This document shows positions 17,113-25,334 of a stretch of DNA of 59,041 bases, in pieces. Location of the stretch: contig DIYH01000006.1 in the NCBI GenBank assembly GCA_002435755.1, forward strand, positions 1 through 59,041, written 5' to 3'. The translations under genes were made by a program, and so were the position numbers. The notes beneath the pieces were generated by a model. That model was not told the origin of the DNA, did not search any database, and saw nothing but the letters and a program-made list of their open reading frames with translations. This DNA comes from Flammeovirgaceae bacterium UBA6059 (lineage in GTDB: Bacteria > Bacteroidota > Bacteroidia > Cytophagales > Cyclobacteriaceae). Numbering within the stretch: the stretch's first letter is position 1; each line of letters starts with the position of its first letter.

Positions 17113-17781
17113 ATGGAAGCTAAGAAAAACCCCAAACATGATCTGGAGAGAAAGCAAGGCTTGTTCTTCTTCATTGGTCTGATGATCAGCCTGATTTTTA
17201 CCATTACGGCGTTTGAATGGCGAACGGAACGCACTATTGTGGACCAAGGTCACGTAATTTCTTGTGAATTACCTATGGATGAAATTATAGCCACCATTCA
17301 CGAAATCCCAAAGCCTCCTCCTCCTCCAAAGATTGTACAACCAATCATCAAAGAATCAGAGGAAGAAGTTGAGGAAATCAAGGATATCCTGATTGATGCA
17401 GTAGAAGTCGAAGAATATGAACCTCCGGCGATTGAAGAATTGCCAGAAGACCCGGAAGAAGATATGGTATGGACGGGAATCGTTGAGTCTATGCCTGAGC
17501 CGATCGGCGGTTTTGGAGAATTCTATGCATTTCTCGGAAAGCATATCAGTTACCCGAAGGTGGCAAGACGTAATCATGTAGAAGGCAAAGTATTTGTGCA
17601 ATTCATAGTTGATAAAGATGGTATCTTATCTGATATCGAAGTAGTCAAAGGAATCGGATATGGGTGCGATGAAGAGTCAGTAAGAGTGATGACTATTGCT
17701 CCCAAATGGAAACCAGGAAAACAAAGAGGGAAACCTGTAAAAGTAAGGATGATTATACCCATCAGTTTTAAGCTGGGATGA
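17113..17781 (+). CDS. TonB-family energy transducer
   Basis: This 222-residue protein has a cytoplasmic start, one membrane helix (about 16-35) and a proline- and glutamate-rich periplasmic linker including KPPPPPKIVQP. The C-terminal TonB domain (about 135-222) carries YPKVARRNHVEGKVFVQFIVDKDG, the ESVRVMTIAPKWKPGKQRGKPVKV core and a final IPISFKLG. TonB passes proton-motive force from ExbBD to outer-membrane receptors. No ExbBD or receptor gene is present here. Instead it is the last gene of an ECF sigma operon, which suggests stress- or substrate-specific production of this TonB. Confidence 0.92.
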   Translation: MEAKKNPKHDLERKQGLFFFIGLMISLIFTITAFEWRTERTIVDQGHVISCELPMDEIIATIHEIPKPPPPPKIVQPIIKESEEEVEEIKDILIDAVEVEEYEPPAIEELPEDPEEDMVWTGIVESMPEPIGGFGEFYAFLGKHISYPKVARRNHVEGKVFVQFIVDKDGILSDIEVVKGIGYGCDEESVRVMTIAPKWKPGKQRGKPVKVRMIIPISFKLG

Positions 17782-17827
17782 TTGATCGGTTTAAGGTTAT
17801 AGAACCGTTACTTTACCATAACAGCCT

Positions 17828-18175
17828 TCAGCTTTCCCCAACGCCAGCCTCCTTCATCAGCTCCAGTCCGTACTCTCTGATAACATCGACTATTGGGATG
17901 GTCCTCCGACCTTTTTCTGTGAGTGAGTACTCGACTTTTGGTGGAACTACCGGGTAGACTTTGCGATTGATAAAGCCTTCCTCTTCCAACTGACGAAGTT
18001 GTGACGTGAGCATTTTATGCGTTATCCTTGGAATATCCTTTTTTAACTCACCGTAGCGCATGATACGGTCCTTCAATCGCCATAAGATCGGCATCTTCCA
18101 GGTACCTCCTATTCGGTCCATGGCAAACTCGACAGGATTGTAATACAGTTTTTTGTTATAGATAAATTCAGGCAA
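17828..18175 (-). CDS. HxlR-family transcriptional regulator
   Basis: This 115-residue winged-helix regulator carries the family pattern NPVEFAMDRIGGTWKMPILWRL (about 13-34), YGELKKDIPRITHKMLTSQLRQLEEEGFINRKVYPVVPPKVEYSLTEKGR and a helical end. Several HxlR proteins sense aldehydes or quinones through a cysteine before the IGGKW motif. Here that cysteine is absent, so any sensing must differ. The start is a TTG at 18175, precisely where HxlR proteins begin, and the AT-rich flank of the four-helix-bundle gene lies 12 bases upstream. The natural partner gene is probably the divergent DJ-1-like operon at 18689. Confidence 0.88.
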   Translation of the reverse strand: MPEFIYNKKLYYNPVEFAMDRIGGTWKMPILWRLKDRIMRYGELKKDIPRITHKMLTSQLRQLEEEGFINRKVYPVVPPKVEYSLTEKGRRTIPIVDVIREYGLELMKEAGVGES

Positions 18176-18186
18176 GTTGCTAAGTA

Positions 18187-18215
18187 TTAATTGTGAATGA
18201 CTAATTATTAATGTT
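18187..18215. repeat. Left AT-rich flank of the four-helix-bundle gene
   Basis: TTAATTGTGAAT (18187-18198) and ATTAATGTT (18207-18215) recur as exact reverse complements at 18565-18576 and 18576-18584 on the other side of the gene. Their order is not nested, so they do not form a simple transposon-type end pair. Confidence 0.6.
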
Positions 18216-18560
18216 GGCCTTTGAGGTTTTCAGAATGGCCGTCAAGAGCTTAAGTAACTCTTCCGCCTCTCGAAAGAGTTTACTAAAATCCTCTTCTGGT
18301 AAGTATTCTGATTTGAACAGCAACTCTAACCAGTACATGGTTTCATTAGCCTCCTTTTGGGCAATTGAAAGCTTGTGAATAAAATCGGCCTTACTCTCGG
18401 CATATTCGCTTTCTCGAATCAATGCACCTATGGATGTTCCGCTTTTCAACAATTGTCGTGAAAGAACATATTCTTTATGTTGACTAACCATTGTTTTATA
18501 GGTTGCTACTATACTGGTTGCAAAGTCAAAACTCTTATCTCGAACAATCTTCTCCTTCAT
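18201..18560 (-). CDS. Four-helix bundle protein (23S rRNA intervening-sequence family)
   Basis: This 119-residue protein of four amphipathic helices matches the TIGR02436/S23 type. Markers are SFDFATSIVATYKTM, LSRQLLKSGTSIGALIRESEYAESKADFIHKLSIAQKEANETMYWLELL and a terminal leucine-rich helix. Members occur inside 23S rRNA intervening sequences, as partners in retroelement cassettes and as stand-alone genes; the molecular function is poorly known. Here it sits alone between hxlR and the DJ-1-like operon, flanked by AT-rich inverted sequence pairs (18187-18215 and 18565-18584). That fits a small inserted cassette. No reverse transcriptase or rRNA is nearby. Confidence 0.88.
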   Translation of the reverse strand: MKEKIVRDKSFDFATSIVATYKTMVSQHKEYVLSRQLLKSGTSIGALIRESEYAESKADFIHKLSIAQKEANETMYWLELLFKSEYLPEEDFSKLFREAEELLKLLTAILKTSKANINN

Positions 18561-18564
18561 TCCA

Positions 18565-18584
18565 ATTCACAATTAAACATTAAT
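18565..18584. repeat. Right AT-rich flank of the four-helix-bundle gene
   Basis: ATTCACAATTAA (18565-18576) and AACATTAAT (18576-18584) are exact inverted copies of the two left-flank motifs. The stretch lies just upstream of the gene's ATG and 105 bases from the divergent DJ-1-like gene. Confidence 0.6.
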
Positions 18585-18688
18585 CACTCGTAATTCACTC
18601 ATTTCTTTCCAAAAAGTAAGTATCATACTAAAGAGTAAGTATATGTTCTAGTGAAGTATATCGACGTAGAATTGAATAAAAAATCGAT

Positions 18689-19462
18689 ATGCCAAAAGCA
18701 ATAGAAAAACAACACTACGTGCACTCGCACGGCATGCCATCAAAAGGCAAAATACTAATGGTAGCGAGCAGCCCCACCGTATCCAAGCAGACAGGTTGGC
18801 CAATTGGTTTCTGGGCGGCAGAGCTGACGCACCCACTAAGAGTATTTCAGGAAGCCGGATATGATGTGGAACTAGCATCTACATCTGGCGGCAGCATAGA
18901 AATGGACGGGTACAGCAACCCTCAAGATGATAGTGGATACTCAGCGGGAGATGTAGTCTCGCTAGGTTATATGCAACTGGACTGGTTCAATGAGATGCTG
19001 GCAAAGACCAAAAGCATTACAGATGTATCTGCTGCAGATTATGATGCCATATTTCTGGTAGGTGGGCAAGGACCGATGTATACGTTTCGCAGTAATCATG
19101 AGCTTGAAAAGCTATTTGCATCTTTTCTCGAAACTGGTAAACCAAGTGCTGCGGTTTGTCACTCAACAACCTTGCTACTGGAAGCCAGGGACAGCACAGG
19201 AAAATTGTTGGTTGAGGGCAAGACCTGGACTGGATTCGCAGATGCTGAAGAGGAATTTGCCGACCAGGCGGTTGGAATGAAGATTCAGCCTTATCGTATT
19301 GAGGAAGAAGCACGAAAATTGACCAATACTACCTTCAAAGTAGCAAAACCTTTCTCCTCTTACGCTATAGCCGATGGTAATCTCATCACCGGTCAACAGC
19401 AAAACTCAGGGGCAGCTGCAGCTGAATTGGTAGTAAACCAACTGAGTGCCCAACATACCTGA
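18689..19462 (+). CDS. DJ-1/PfpI-superfamily protein, Hsp31-like
   Basis: This 257-residue protein has the class I glutamine-amidotransferase-like fold: GKILMVASSP at the start, VGGQGPMYTF (about 124-133) and the nucleophile elbow AAVCHSTTLL with Cys-157 and His-158. A glutamate at about residue 45 in FWAAELTHP completes the usual DJ-1/Hsp31 site. Relatives act as glutathione-independent glyoxalases (methylglyoxal to lactate), chaperones or deglycases; which applies here is open. It is the first of six tightly packed genes. The next gene starts on its stop codon (TGATG). A divergent HxlR regulator suggests induction by an electrophile or aldehyde. Confidence 0.88.
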   Translation: MPKAIEKQHYVHSHGMPSKGKILMVASSPTVSKQTGWPIGFWAAELTHPLRVFQEAGYDVELASTSGGSIEMDGYSNPQDDSGYSAGDVVSLGYMQLDWFNEMLAKTKSITDVSAADYDAIFLVGGQGPMYTFRSNHELEKLFASFLETGKPSAAVCHSTTLLLEARDSTGKLLVEGKTWTGFADAEEEFADQAVGMKIQPYRIEEEARKLTNTTFKVAKPFSSYAIADGNLITGQQQNSGAAAAELVVNQLSAQHT

Positions 19463-20076
19463 TGATAATGCAGGTTATCTTAATCGTCACTTTCCTGGCT
19501 CTGAGCGTCTCGAATGTAAGCGCCCAGAGCCTGGAGCTAATGCCTGGTATTGAAAGAGTGTTTGCTGATGTACAGTGGCTCAAAGCTTTTGATTTAGAAC
19601 AGCATTGGACCCTATTTAGCAGAACAAGAGCCACAGTTGATTATGATAACAATACAGATTTGTTTAGTGGAGCTTACCTCAACTATACCACTAATATTGG
19701 TTTGGGTACAACACTCGTCGGCCGTATCGCTGATTCCGGTGCAGGTGCTGACCTAGGTATTCACTATTTTAAATCAAGCCAAAAGTGGATGATCTACGCA
19801 TTGCCCGCTGTTCAACTCAGCTCGGCATTGAGATACTCATGGTTCTCAATCTTAAGGTACATGCGAGTACTTAACAGTCGATGGAGAATTTATTCAAGTC
19901 TTGAATTGTTCTCGGCATTTGATCGTGACCGCCATCTGGCTAGTGTCCAACGCATACGTGCCGGTTTGGATCATTCGGGATATCAATTTGGTTTTGCGGT
20001 AAACCTGTCGGGTACGGGACAAAAATTTATAGGTACGGATACTAATCCTGGTGTATTTATAAGGAAGCAGTTCTAA
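19462..20076 (+). CDS. Small outer-membrane beta-barrel protein
   Basis: A 204-residue protein with a signal peptide (MQVILIVTFLALSVSNVSAQ) and then alternating hydrophobic/polar strands with aromatic girdles, ending in a phenylalanine (FIRKQF) as outer-membrane barrels often do. About eight to ten strands fit. I do not recognise a named family. The start codon overlaps the stop of the DJ-1-like gene by one base, and bestrophin follows three bases later. This implies coupled translation with both. It may form a porin or a structural partner for the inner-membrane channel, which is inference from position alone. Confidence 0.72.
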   Translation: MIMQVILIVTFLALSVSNVSAQSLELMPGIERVFADVQWLKAFDLEQHWTLFSRTRATVDYDNNTDLFSGAYLNYTTNIGLGTTLVGRIADSGAGADLGIHYFKSSQKWMIYALPAVQLSSALRYSWFSILRYMRVLNSRWRIYSSLELFSAFDRDRHLASVQRIRAGLDHSGYQFGFAVNLSGTGQKFIGTDTNPGVFIRKQF

Positions 20077-20079
20077 TCT

Positions 20080-21015
20080 ATGATTATAAAGAGAAACTTC
20101 AATCCTCTTAAAGTCTGGCAATACATTAGGCGTCCGATGTTATTAGCTGTTTTTTGGACCTCAATGGTATGGGTGGTCGATGGTTTAGATCAGACACCAT
20201 CATTATCTATCAATTTCACACCCATTGGGATACTCGGTTCTGCACTTGCTATTTTCATTGCATTTCGCAATAGCTCATCATACGCCCGCTGGTGGGAAGC
20301 CAGACAGGTCTGGGGAGGGATAGTCAATAGCAGTCGCGTGATTGGGCGATTGATCATCACATTTACTGACAGTCATCAACATCATGATAATTATGATCAA
20401 TCCAGAAGTGAAGCGTTCAAAAAAGTGATGATCAATAAATGTGTGGCTTGGGTGCACTCCTTGAGACTACAACTGAGAGGGCAAGATGACTGGACCCAGT
20501 TAGATCATCTCTTATCTGAAGAAGAAATATCTGTATTGAAACAGAAGAACAATAAGCCAAATCTTATACAACTTATGATCGGGCAAGAGATCTACCGGGC
20601 GATGGGTAATGGCACCCTTGGTGGTTTCGATAGCTTTCAACTGGAAGGTCAACTTTTGGCGCTAGCTAACTATCAGGGGTCTGCAGAACGTATAAAAAAC
20701 ACTCCACTCCCACGGCAGTATGATTTTTTTACGAGGATGTTCGTAGCACTCTTCTCTATACTACTTCCTTTTGGTCTGCTCACATTTTTCGACAGTTCTA
20801 TATCGTGGGTGGTAATCCCGGCAAGTGTGATCATATCGGGAGTATTTATTATTATGGAGCGCACCGGAGCAGCCAATGAAGACCCTTTTGAAAACAAAAT
20901 TACAGATGTGCCGCTAAGCGCATTGTGCAATATCATCGAACGAGACTTATTTGAAATGCTCGGGACCACCGATCTACCGGAAGAATTAAAACCAGTCAAC
21001 GGATATTTGTATTAA
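20080..21015 (+). CDS. Bestrophin-family (UPF0187) anion channel
   Basis: At 311 residues this matches bacterial bestrophins, pentameric inner-membrane channels for chloride and other small anions or, in some homologues, cations. Family features include PMLLAVFWTSMVWVVD (first helix), GILGSALAIFIAFRNSSSYARWWEARQVWGGIVNSSR (the characteristic second segment), PLPRQYDFFTRMFVALFSILLPFGL and the acidic C-terminal NEDPFENKITDVPLSALCNIIERDL. It is the third gene of the DJ-1 operon, three bases after the barrel gene and 15 bases before the dehydrogenase-like gene. Confidence 0.92.
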   Translation: MIIKRNFNPLKVWQYIRRPMLLAVFWTSMVWVVDGLDQTPSLSINFTPIGILGSALAIFIAFRNSSSYARWWEARQVWGGIVNSSRVIGRLIITFTDSHQHHDNYDQSRSEAFKKVMINKCVAWVHSLRLQLRGQDDWTQLDHLLSEEEISVLKQKNNKPNLIQLMIGQEIYRAMGNGTLGGFDSFQLEGQLLALANYQGSAERIKNTPLPRQYDFFTRMFVALFSILLPFGLLTFFDSSISWVVIPASVIISGVFIIMERTGAANEDPFENKITDVPLSALCNIIERDLFEMLGTTDLPEELKPVNGYLY

Positions 21016-21030
21016 GCCAAACACAGGAAA

Positions 21031-21648
21031 ATGAAAATAGCAATCATCGGAACAGGAAACGTAGGTGGAGCATTAGCTACAAAATGGAGTCAGACAGGGC
21101 ATCAAATATATCTCGGTGTTAAGGATCAGAATAACTTCAAGGGTAAGCACTTGCTAGACAACCCTAACACCACTGTCTCAAGTATGTCCTCAGCTATAAG
21201 TTTAGCTGAAGTTGTACTCATAGCCACTCCGGCTCCTGCAGCCATTGAGGTAGCCCAATCTCTGGGTGACACTTCTGGAAGGATAATCATCGACTCAATG
21301 AATATCATCATGGGAAAGGGACCTGAAGGCTATGCCAACACCACTGATGCAATCCTTGCCAATACACAAACCACAGATGTAGTCAAATGCTTTAACACTA
21401 CGGGGTACAACAATATGACCAACACGGTCTACGCCGATCAGGTCGCAGATGCATTTGTCGCAGGAGATAGCGTAAATGGAAAGCTCGTTGCTCAAAAACT
21501 CGCTAAAGACGCAGGTTTTGCTGAATGCTATGATATAGGAGGTAATGACAAATTCACACTCATGGAACAGTTTGCATGGTTTTGGATCAACCTGGCTATG
21601 TTCCAGGGCCATGGTAGAGAAATAGCATTCAAATTATTGAAGAGATAG
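21031..21648 (+). CDS. NADPH-dependent F420 reductase-like oxidoreductase
   Basis: This 205-residue Rossmann protein starts MKIAIIGTGNVGGALATKW, an NADP(H)-binding glycine loop, followed by LGVKDQNNF, VLIATPAPAAIEVA, DSMN and VKCFNTTGYNNMTN. These match the F420:NADP reductase-like (PF03807) family. Bacteroidota do not generally make F420, so the true substrate is probably another small molecule or a flavin. Fourth gene in the operon, 15 bases after bestrophin and 12 bases before the DUF3995 gene. Confidence 0.87.
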   Translation: MKIAIIGTGNVGGALATKWSQTGHQIYLGVKDQNNFKGKHLLDNPNTTVSSMSSAISLAEVVLIATPAPAAIEVAQSLGDTSGRIIIDSMNIIMGKGPEGYANTTDAILANTQTTDVVKCFNTTGYNNMTNTVYADQVADAFVAGDSVNGKLVAQKLAKDAGFAECYDIGGNDKFTLMEQFAWFWINLAMFQGHGREIAFKLLKR

Positions 21649-21660
21649 TAGATTTACCCC

Positions 21661-22095
21661 ATGTCTTTTGATCTGGTTGCTCAAGCTTATCCTCAACTAT
21701 TACTGGCTACTGTATTTCTGCTGTTGAGCGGTGTTCACTTCTATTGGGCAATGGGCGGGAAATGGTGGTTATCCAATGCACTACCGATGAACGAGCAGGG
21801 TGATCATGTCCTGAAGCCAAGCAAAGTACCGACTACTATCGTTGGAGTTGGATTGCTTGGGTTTGGTTCTTTTTACATTGCTTTATTCCTTGGAACGAGT
21901 GTTTCAGTAATAACAAGCGTTGTGGGTTGGATCATACCCTCTGTTTTCTTCCTAAGGGCCATTGGTGATTTCAAATATGTCGGTTTCTTCAAACGTGTAA
22001 AATCTACACCTTTCTCCAAATACGATAGCCGTTTCTATGTGCCACTGTGCTTGACTTTGGCTGTAGTGGGAGCAGCAGTAGCCTTTCAGCTCTAA
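21661..22095 (+). CDS. DUF3995 membrane protein
   Basis: A 144-residue protein with four hydrophobic helices. The GVHFYWAMGGKWWLSNALP segment in helix 1 and following loop, and the FLRAIGDFKYVGFFKR...TPFSKYDSRFYVPLCL stretch, are typical of DUF3995, a family with no known function. A lone histidine and several tryptophans sit at the membrane edge. It lies 12 bases after the dehydrogenase-like gene and 38 bases before an AraC gene, in the middle of a co-directional operon. Confidence 0.85.
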   Translation: MSFDLVAQAYPQLLLATVFLLLSGVHFYWAMGGKWWLSNALPMNEQGDHVLKPSKVPTTIVGVGLLGFGSFYIALFLGTSVSVITSVVGWIIPSVFFLRAIGDFKYVGFFKRVKSTPFSKYDSRFYVPLCLTLAVVGAAVAFQL

Positions 22096-22133
22096 AGCAA
22101 CTTATAGCGGGAAGCTCCGTTGGTCTAGCTAAT

Positions 22134-22940
22134 ATGCTGAGTGTACAACCACTTAATGTTCCTGCGGATCTTAGGTCTTTAGTGGACGAAATACAATGGG
22201 TGACATCTAAAGAGACAGACCTACGGTCTTTCACAACATTCGGTTATCCCGAAGCGACATCTGAGCTACTAATTATCAAGTCAGGCGGGCTTACCCTTTC
22301 CTACCGGAATAATGATTACCATGTATCCGAGTCATGTTGCTTTACATTTATCGAGGAGCCAAGTCGAGTAGTGGTCTCAAAGGAGTTCAGCTTTTTCAGA
22401 GTTGTGTTCAAGCCTCTTGGAGTAATGCCGTTGGTAAGCTTGACAGGCTTGAGCCCGGAGCAGTTGATTTTACATCCCGTGATTGAGTTATCAGATTTCG
22501 AAAACACAAGTTTAAAATCGACACTAGCTCAAGCTCTTGCGATTTCCAACAAAGAACAAGTTGAAGCGCTCATTAAGCTTGGCTTGTCCAACACATTTGG
22601 GCAAGATGAATCCACCCTATCAAGCTTATGGAGATATCCGTTATCGAGTTTTTCGACAGATCACCTTTGCGATTTGTTATGCTGCACTCCACGCACACTC
22701 CAAAGATGGTTTAAAAATGAAATGGGGATCACCCCAAAGTATTTTCTACGCCTTCTACGCTTCAAGCATACCCTACAATACCTGGGAGCGCCTTCCCCAG
22801 ACCACCCGATTGCCGTAGCTCAAAAGCTAGGTTATTATGACCATAATCATCTCATCAAAGAGGTCCAGAACTTCACAAAAACCACTCCTGGCAAGTTGTC
22901 TTTTGATCACTACTTGCCTGTTCAACTACCCTACTTATAG
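22134..22940 (+). CDS. AraC-family transcriptional regulator
   Basis: From the ATG at 22134 the protein has 268 residues: a cupin-like N-terminal sensor region and a C-terminal AraC DNA-binding domain. Recognisable parts are LSSFSTDHLCDLLCCTPRTLQRWFKNEMGITPKYFLRLLRFKHTLQYL and IAVAQKLGYYDHNHLIKEVQNFTKTTPGKL. The open frame extends to 22047 inside the DUF3995 gene, but the internal ATG gives the normal length. As the last gene of the DJ-1/bestrophin operon it may regulate that operon, while HxlR sits at the other end. Confidence 0.88.
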   Translation: MLSVQPLNVPADLRSLVDEIQWVTSKETDLRSFTTFGYPEATSELLIIKSGGLTLSYRNNDYHVSESCCFTFIEEPSRVVVSKEFSFFRVVFKPLGVMPLVSLTGLSPEQLILHPVIELSDFENTSLKSTLAQALAISNKEQVEALIKLGLSNTFGQDESTLSSLWRYPLSSFSTDHLCDLLCCTPRTLQRWFKNEMGITPKYFLRLLRFKHTLQYLGAPSPDHPIAVAQKLGYYDHNHLIKEVQNFTKTTPGKLSFDHYLPVQLPYL

Positions 22941-23018
22941 AATTGCGATTGTCGCATATTTACTACATCTAATGAAGGAAACTTCGGTGATTTGTAGAGG
23001 TCAAAACATTAGATCATT

Positions 23019-24170
23019 ATGCGGAAAATTCTAGCATCAATTACACTTCTATGGATGGTAATGGGTTGTCCAACATCCTCCAAAGCTCAAAAGGCCACTC
23101 AAATACCATCCAAATACAGGAAAATTCAAAAATATGTGGATCAGGCAGTAGCGAATGGTCTTGTTGGCTTGAGCTTCTATATTGACCATCCCAAACATGG
23201 TCAGTGGTCCTATCAAGCCGGGTATGCAGAACTCGAATCAAAGTCTCCTATTACCGAATCATCGGTGTTTTATCAGGGCAGCATAAGTAAGACGTACACT
23301 GCCGTGATCATGCTTCGACTCGTCGAGCAAGGATTGCTTGCACTAGATGGTAAAATGTCAGAATACCTACCTAAAGATGTGGCCGATGGCTTTGAATATG
23401 GAGATCAAGTAACAATAAGACAGCTGTTAAATATGACAAGTGGCTTTCCCAATTTCGAATATGATGAGCAAGCACTTGAAGACTTTTTTTCTGGTAAGTT
23501 AAACTTGGGTAGTACACCCCCTCCTATAGTACTCGAGCAATACATCTATGGTCAACCCGCCAACTTCCAGCCTGGAGAAAGATATCAGTATTCAAGCACC
23601 AATTACATTCTGTTGTGCATGATCATGGAGGTCGTTGCAGGTAGGCCTCATGAAGAACTCTACACCGAGTTCTTCCGGGAACATGGACTGAATAATACTT
23701 ATTACAAAAACGAACGCGCTCCATCTCATCTACTTGTGAATGGGTACGCTGATGAAAATGATGATGGCGAATTTGAAAACTCTACCCAACAACAAAAGGC
23801 ATATGTCGACTGGTCGTACGGTGAGGACGGCATTACCAGCACTATTGACGACATGGCAAGGTTTATGAATTTACTACTTACGGGGAGCATTATCAATGAG
23901 CAATCTCTGGAAGAAATGAAGACCTGGGGCATACCCGATAATCCCAGATATGGTCTTGGGCTAATGTACGACAAAGGCTTTCCTTACAAGTACTTCATTG
24001 GTCACTCCGGCTGGGGTTTTGGTACACAAGCCAATTTGATGTATTTCCCTGAGCAGGACATTACTATCGCGATATTCTGTAACACTGCATACCGGTTTGG
24101 TGGAGAGTCTATCGAGAAAGCTCACGACAAGTTTCTGACTCGAACAGCAAAGAAGCTCTTTTTATTCTAG
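23019..24170 (+). CDS. Exported serine hydrolase, beta-lactamase/DD-peptidase fold
   Basis: A 383-residue protein with an export signal that may be a lipoprotein signal (WMVMGC at about residue 17). The class C beta-lactamase/penicillin-binding-protein fold follows: the SxxK motif SISK (88-91), YSSTN for the Tyr-x-Asn element (about residues 190-194) and HSGWGFG for the late His/Lys-Gly box. Members include esterases and D-aminopeptidases as well as beta-lactamases; no evidence here favours antibiotic hydrolysis. Its stop overlaps that of the convergent metalloprotease gene by four bases. Confidence 0.85.
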   Translation: MRKILASITLLWMVMGCPTSSKAQKATQIPSKYRKIQKYVDQAVANGLVGLSFYIDHPKHGQWSYQAGYAELESKSPITESSVFYQGSISKTYTAVIMLRLVEQGLLALDGKMSEYLPKDVADGFEYGDQVTIRQLLNMTSGFPNFEYDEQALEDFFSGKLNLGSTPPPIVLEQYIYGQPANFQPGERYQYSSTNYILLCMIMEVVAGRPHEELYTEFFREHGLNNTYYKNERAPSHLLVNGYADENDDGEFENSTQQQKAYVDWSYGEDGITSTIDDMARFMNLLLTGSIINEQSLEEMKTWGIPDNPRYGLGLMYDKGFPYKYFIGHSGWGFGTQANLMYFPEQDITIAIFCNTAYRFGGESIEKAHDKFLTRTAKKLFLF

Positions 24171-25219
24171 TCAGAGTATGAGTCCAATATCCCTCTGGTG
24201 ACGCCACTAAAAGCAGGTAGGTCTCGGTTGTTAGAATTTTCAACTAAGTCAATGTATGCTCTGAAAACTTCCATGGGCGCTGAGCCTAGAAGTTCTAAAA
24301 ACTGCTCTCTACCAAGATTGGCATCCAGCACAGACATCATTTCATAACCGACGAAATACAGAGGACTATCATATTGTCCAGTTAATCCAAGTTGATACAT
24401 GCTTTCCCATTCAACTGAGCCATCATTAGCTAATCGAAAGAGCACCGTGTCAAACCAATCAAAGTTGGATTGTATTCTGCGACTATTGACCTTGTATATA
24501 TTTTGATTGAATTCCGTGTAATCTCCTTTCGATTCGGCTTTTGAAAAATCCGCCATATAACTAGCCGAACCTTCCCTTATCGTTTGGCTTAACAGTCGTT
24601 CGACATTCAACCCTGAGGAGTTTTGGGTAAAAAAGCGATCCTGCACCAAATGATAGAGCTCATGAGCTGAGAGGTAAATGAGACCATTCATATCTCCTTT
24701 GAGGGATCGAATGTCGACATAGAAGGCGTTAGGTTCATCATCAAATGTCCAACCACCACCTGTAATACCCACAACCAAATAAACTGTGGCTTGAAAGTCG
24801 ACAGAATCTGGTGTAAATGATGCAATCATGCTAGCAGCTTTCGTCGAGATTTGATCTTCCGCTTGTTTGATCTCCTCGAGGAATGACCTGATGGTCTCCA
24901 ACTCTGGCACAACCCGATAAAGCATATAGGGATCATTCTTAAGTGGGTTTTTGGCTAACGCGGCATCCAGGCTGGTTCGATAACTATTGTCATCAACATT
25001 ATCAAAGAAGGTGGACAGCTTCTTAGCGTAGGCTTGGCTTGCATGCAGACTCATCAGTTGGTCGAAATCCGCTTCAGTCATTTCTCCCTTTTCAAAGATC
25101 TCCAAGAACTTGCCTACCTGATCATAATTAAAATCGATCGAGATTTTTGCCTTTGTTTGACCTAAGAGCGCACCGCTAGCCAAAAAATAGACCAAGAGGA
25201 AGGAGTTTATTAACTTCAT
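24167..25219 (-). CDS. Secreted DUF5700-like zinc metallopeptidase
   Basis: A 350-residue protein with a signal peptide (ending near LLGQ) and a gluzincin motif HELYH (H186, E187, H190). A downstream REGSASYMADFSK segment around residue 215 probably supplies the third ligand. The layout resembles DUF5700, described as a putative zinc-dependent peptidase and common in Bacteroidota. It has no transmembrane helix apart from the signal, so it should act in the periplasm or outside. Its 3' end overlaps that of the serine hydrolase by four bases. Confidence 0.75.
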   Translation of the reverse strand: MKLINSFLLVYFLASGALLGQTKAKISIDFNYDQVGKFLEIFEKGEMTEADFDQLMSLHASQAYAKKLSTFFDNVDDNSYRTSLDAALAKNPLKNDPYMLYRVVPELETIRSFLEEIKQAEDQISTKAASMIASFTPDSVDFQATVYLVVGITGGGWTFDDEPNAFYVDIRSLKGDMNGLIYLSAHELYHLVQDRFFTQNSSGLNVERLLSQTIREGSASYMADFSKAESKGDYTEFNQNIYKVNSRRIQSNFDWFDTVLFRLANDGSVEWESMYQLGLTGQYDSPLYFVGYEMMSVLDANLGREQFLELLGSAPMEVFRAYIDLVENSNNRDLPAFSGVTRGILDSYSD

Positions 25220-25334
25220 ATAGTAGTGGTTTCGGGTTAGACAAGAATAATTCAGGCGCGGTTACAAACTTGTGCCGTTACCTATTCTGCTAACACGTCA
25301 CCTCAGAGAGACACCTCACTTAACTCCGTCTGAT

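Noticed and set aside
17781..17828. Possible terminator between TonB and hxlR genes (CGGTT...AACCG)
   Set aside because: The stem is only five bases and is not followed by a T tract.
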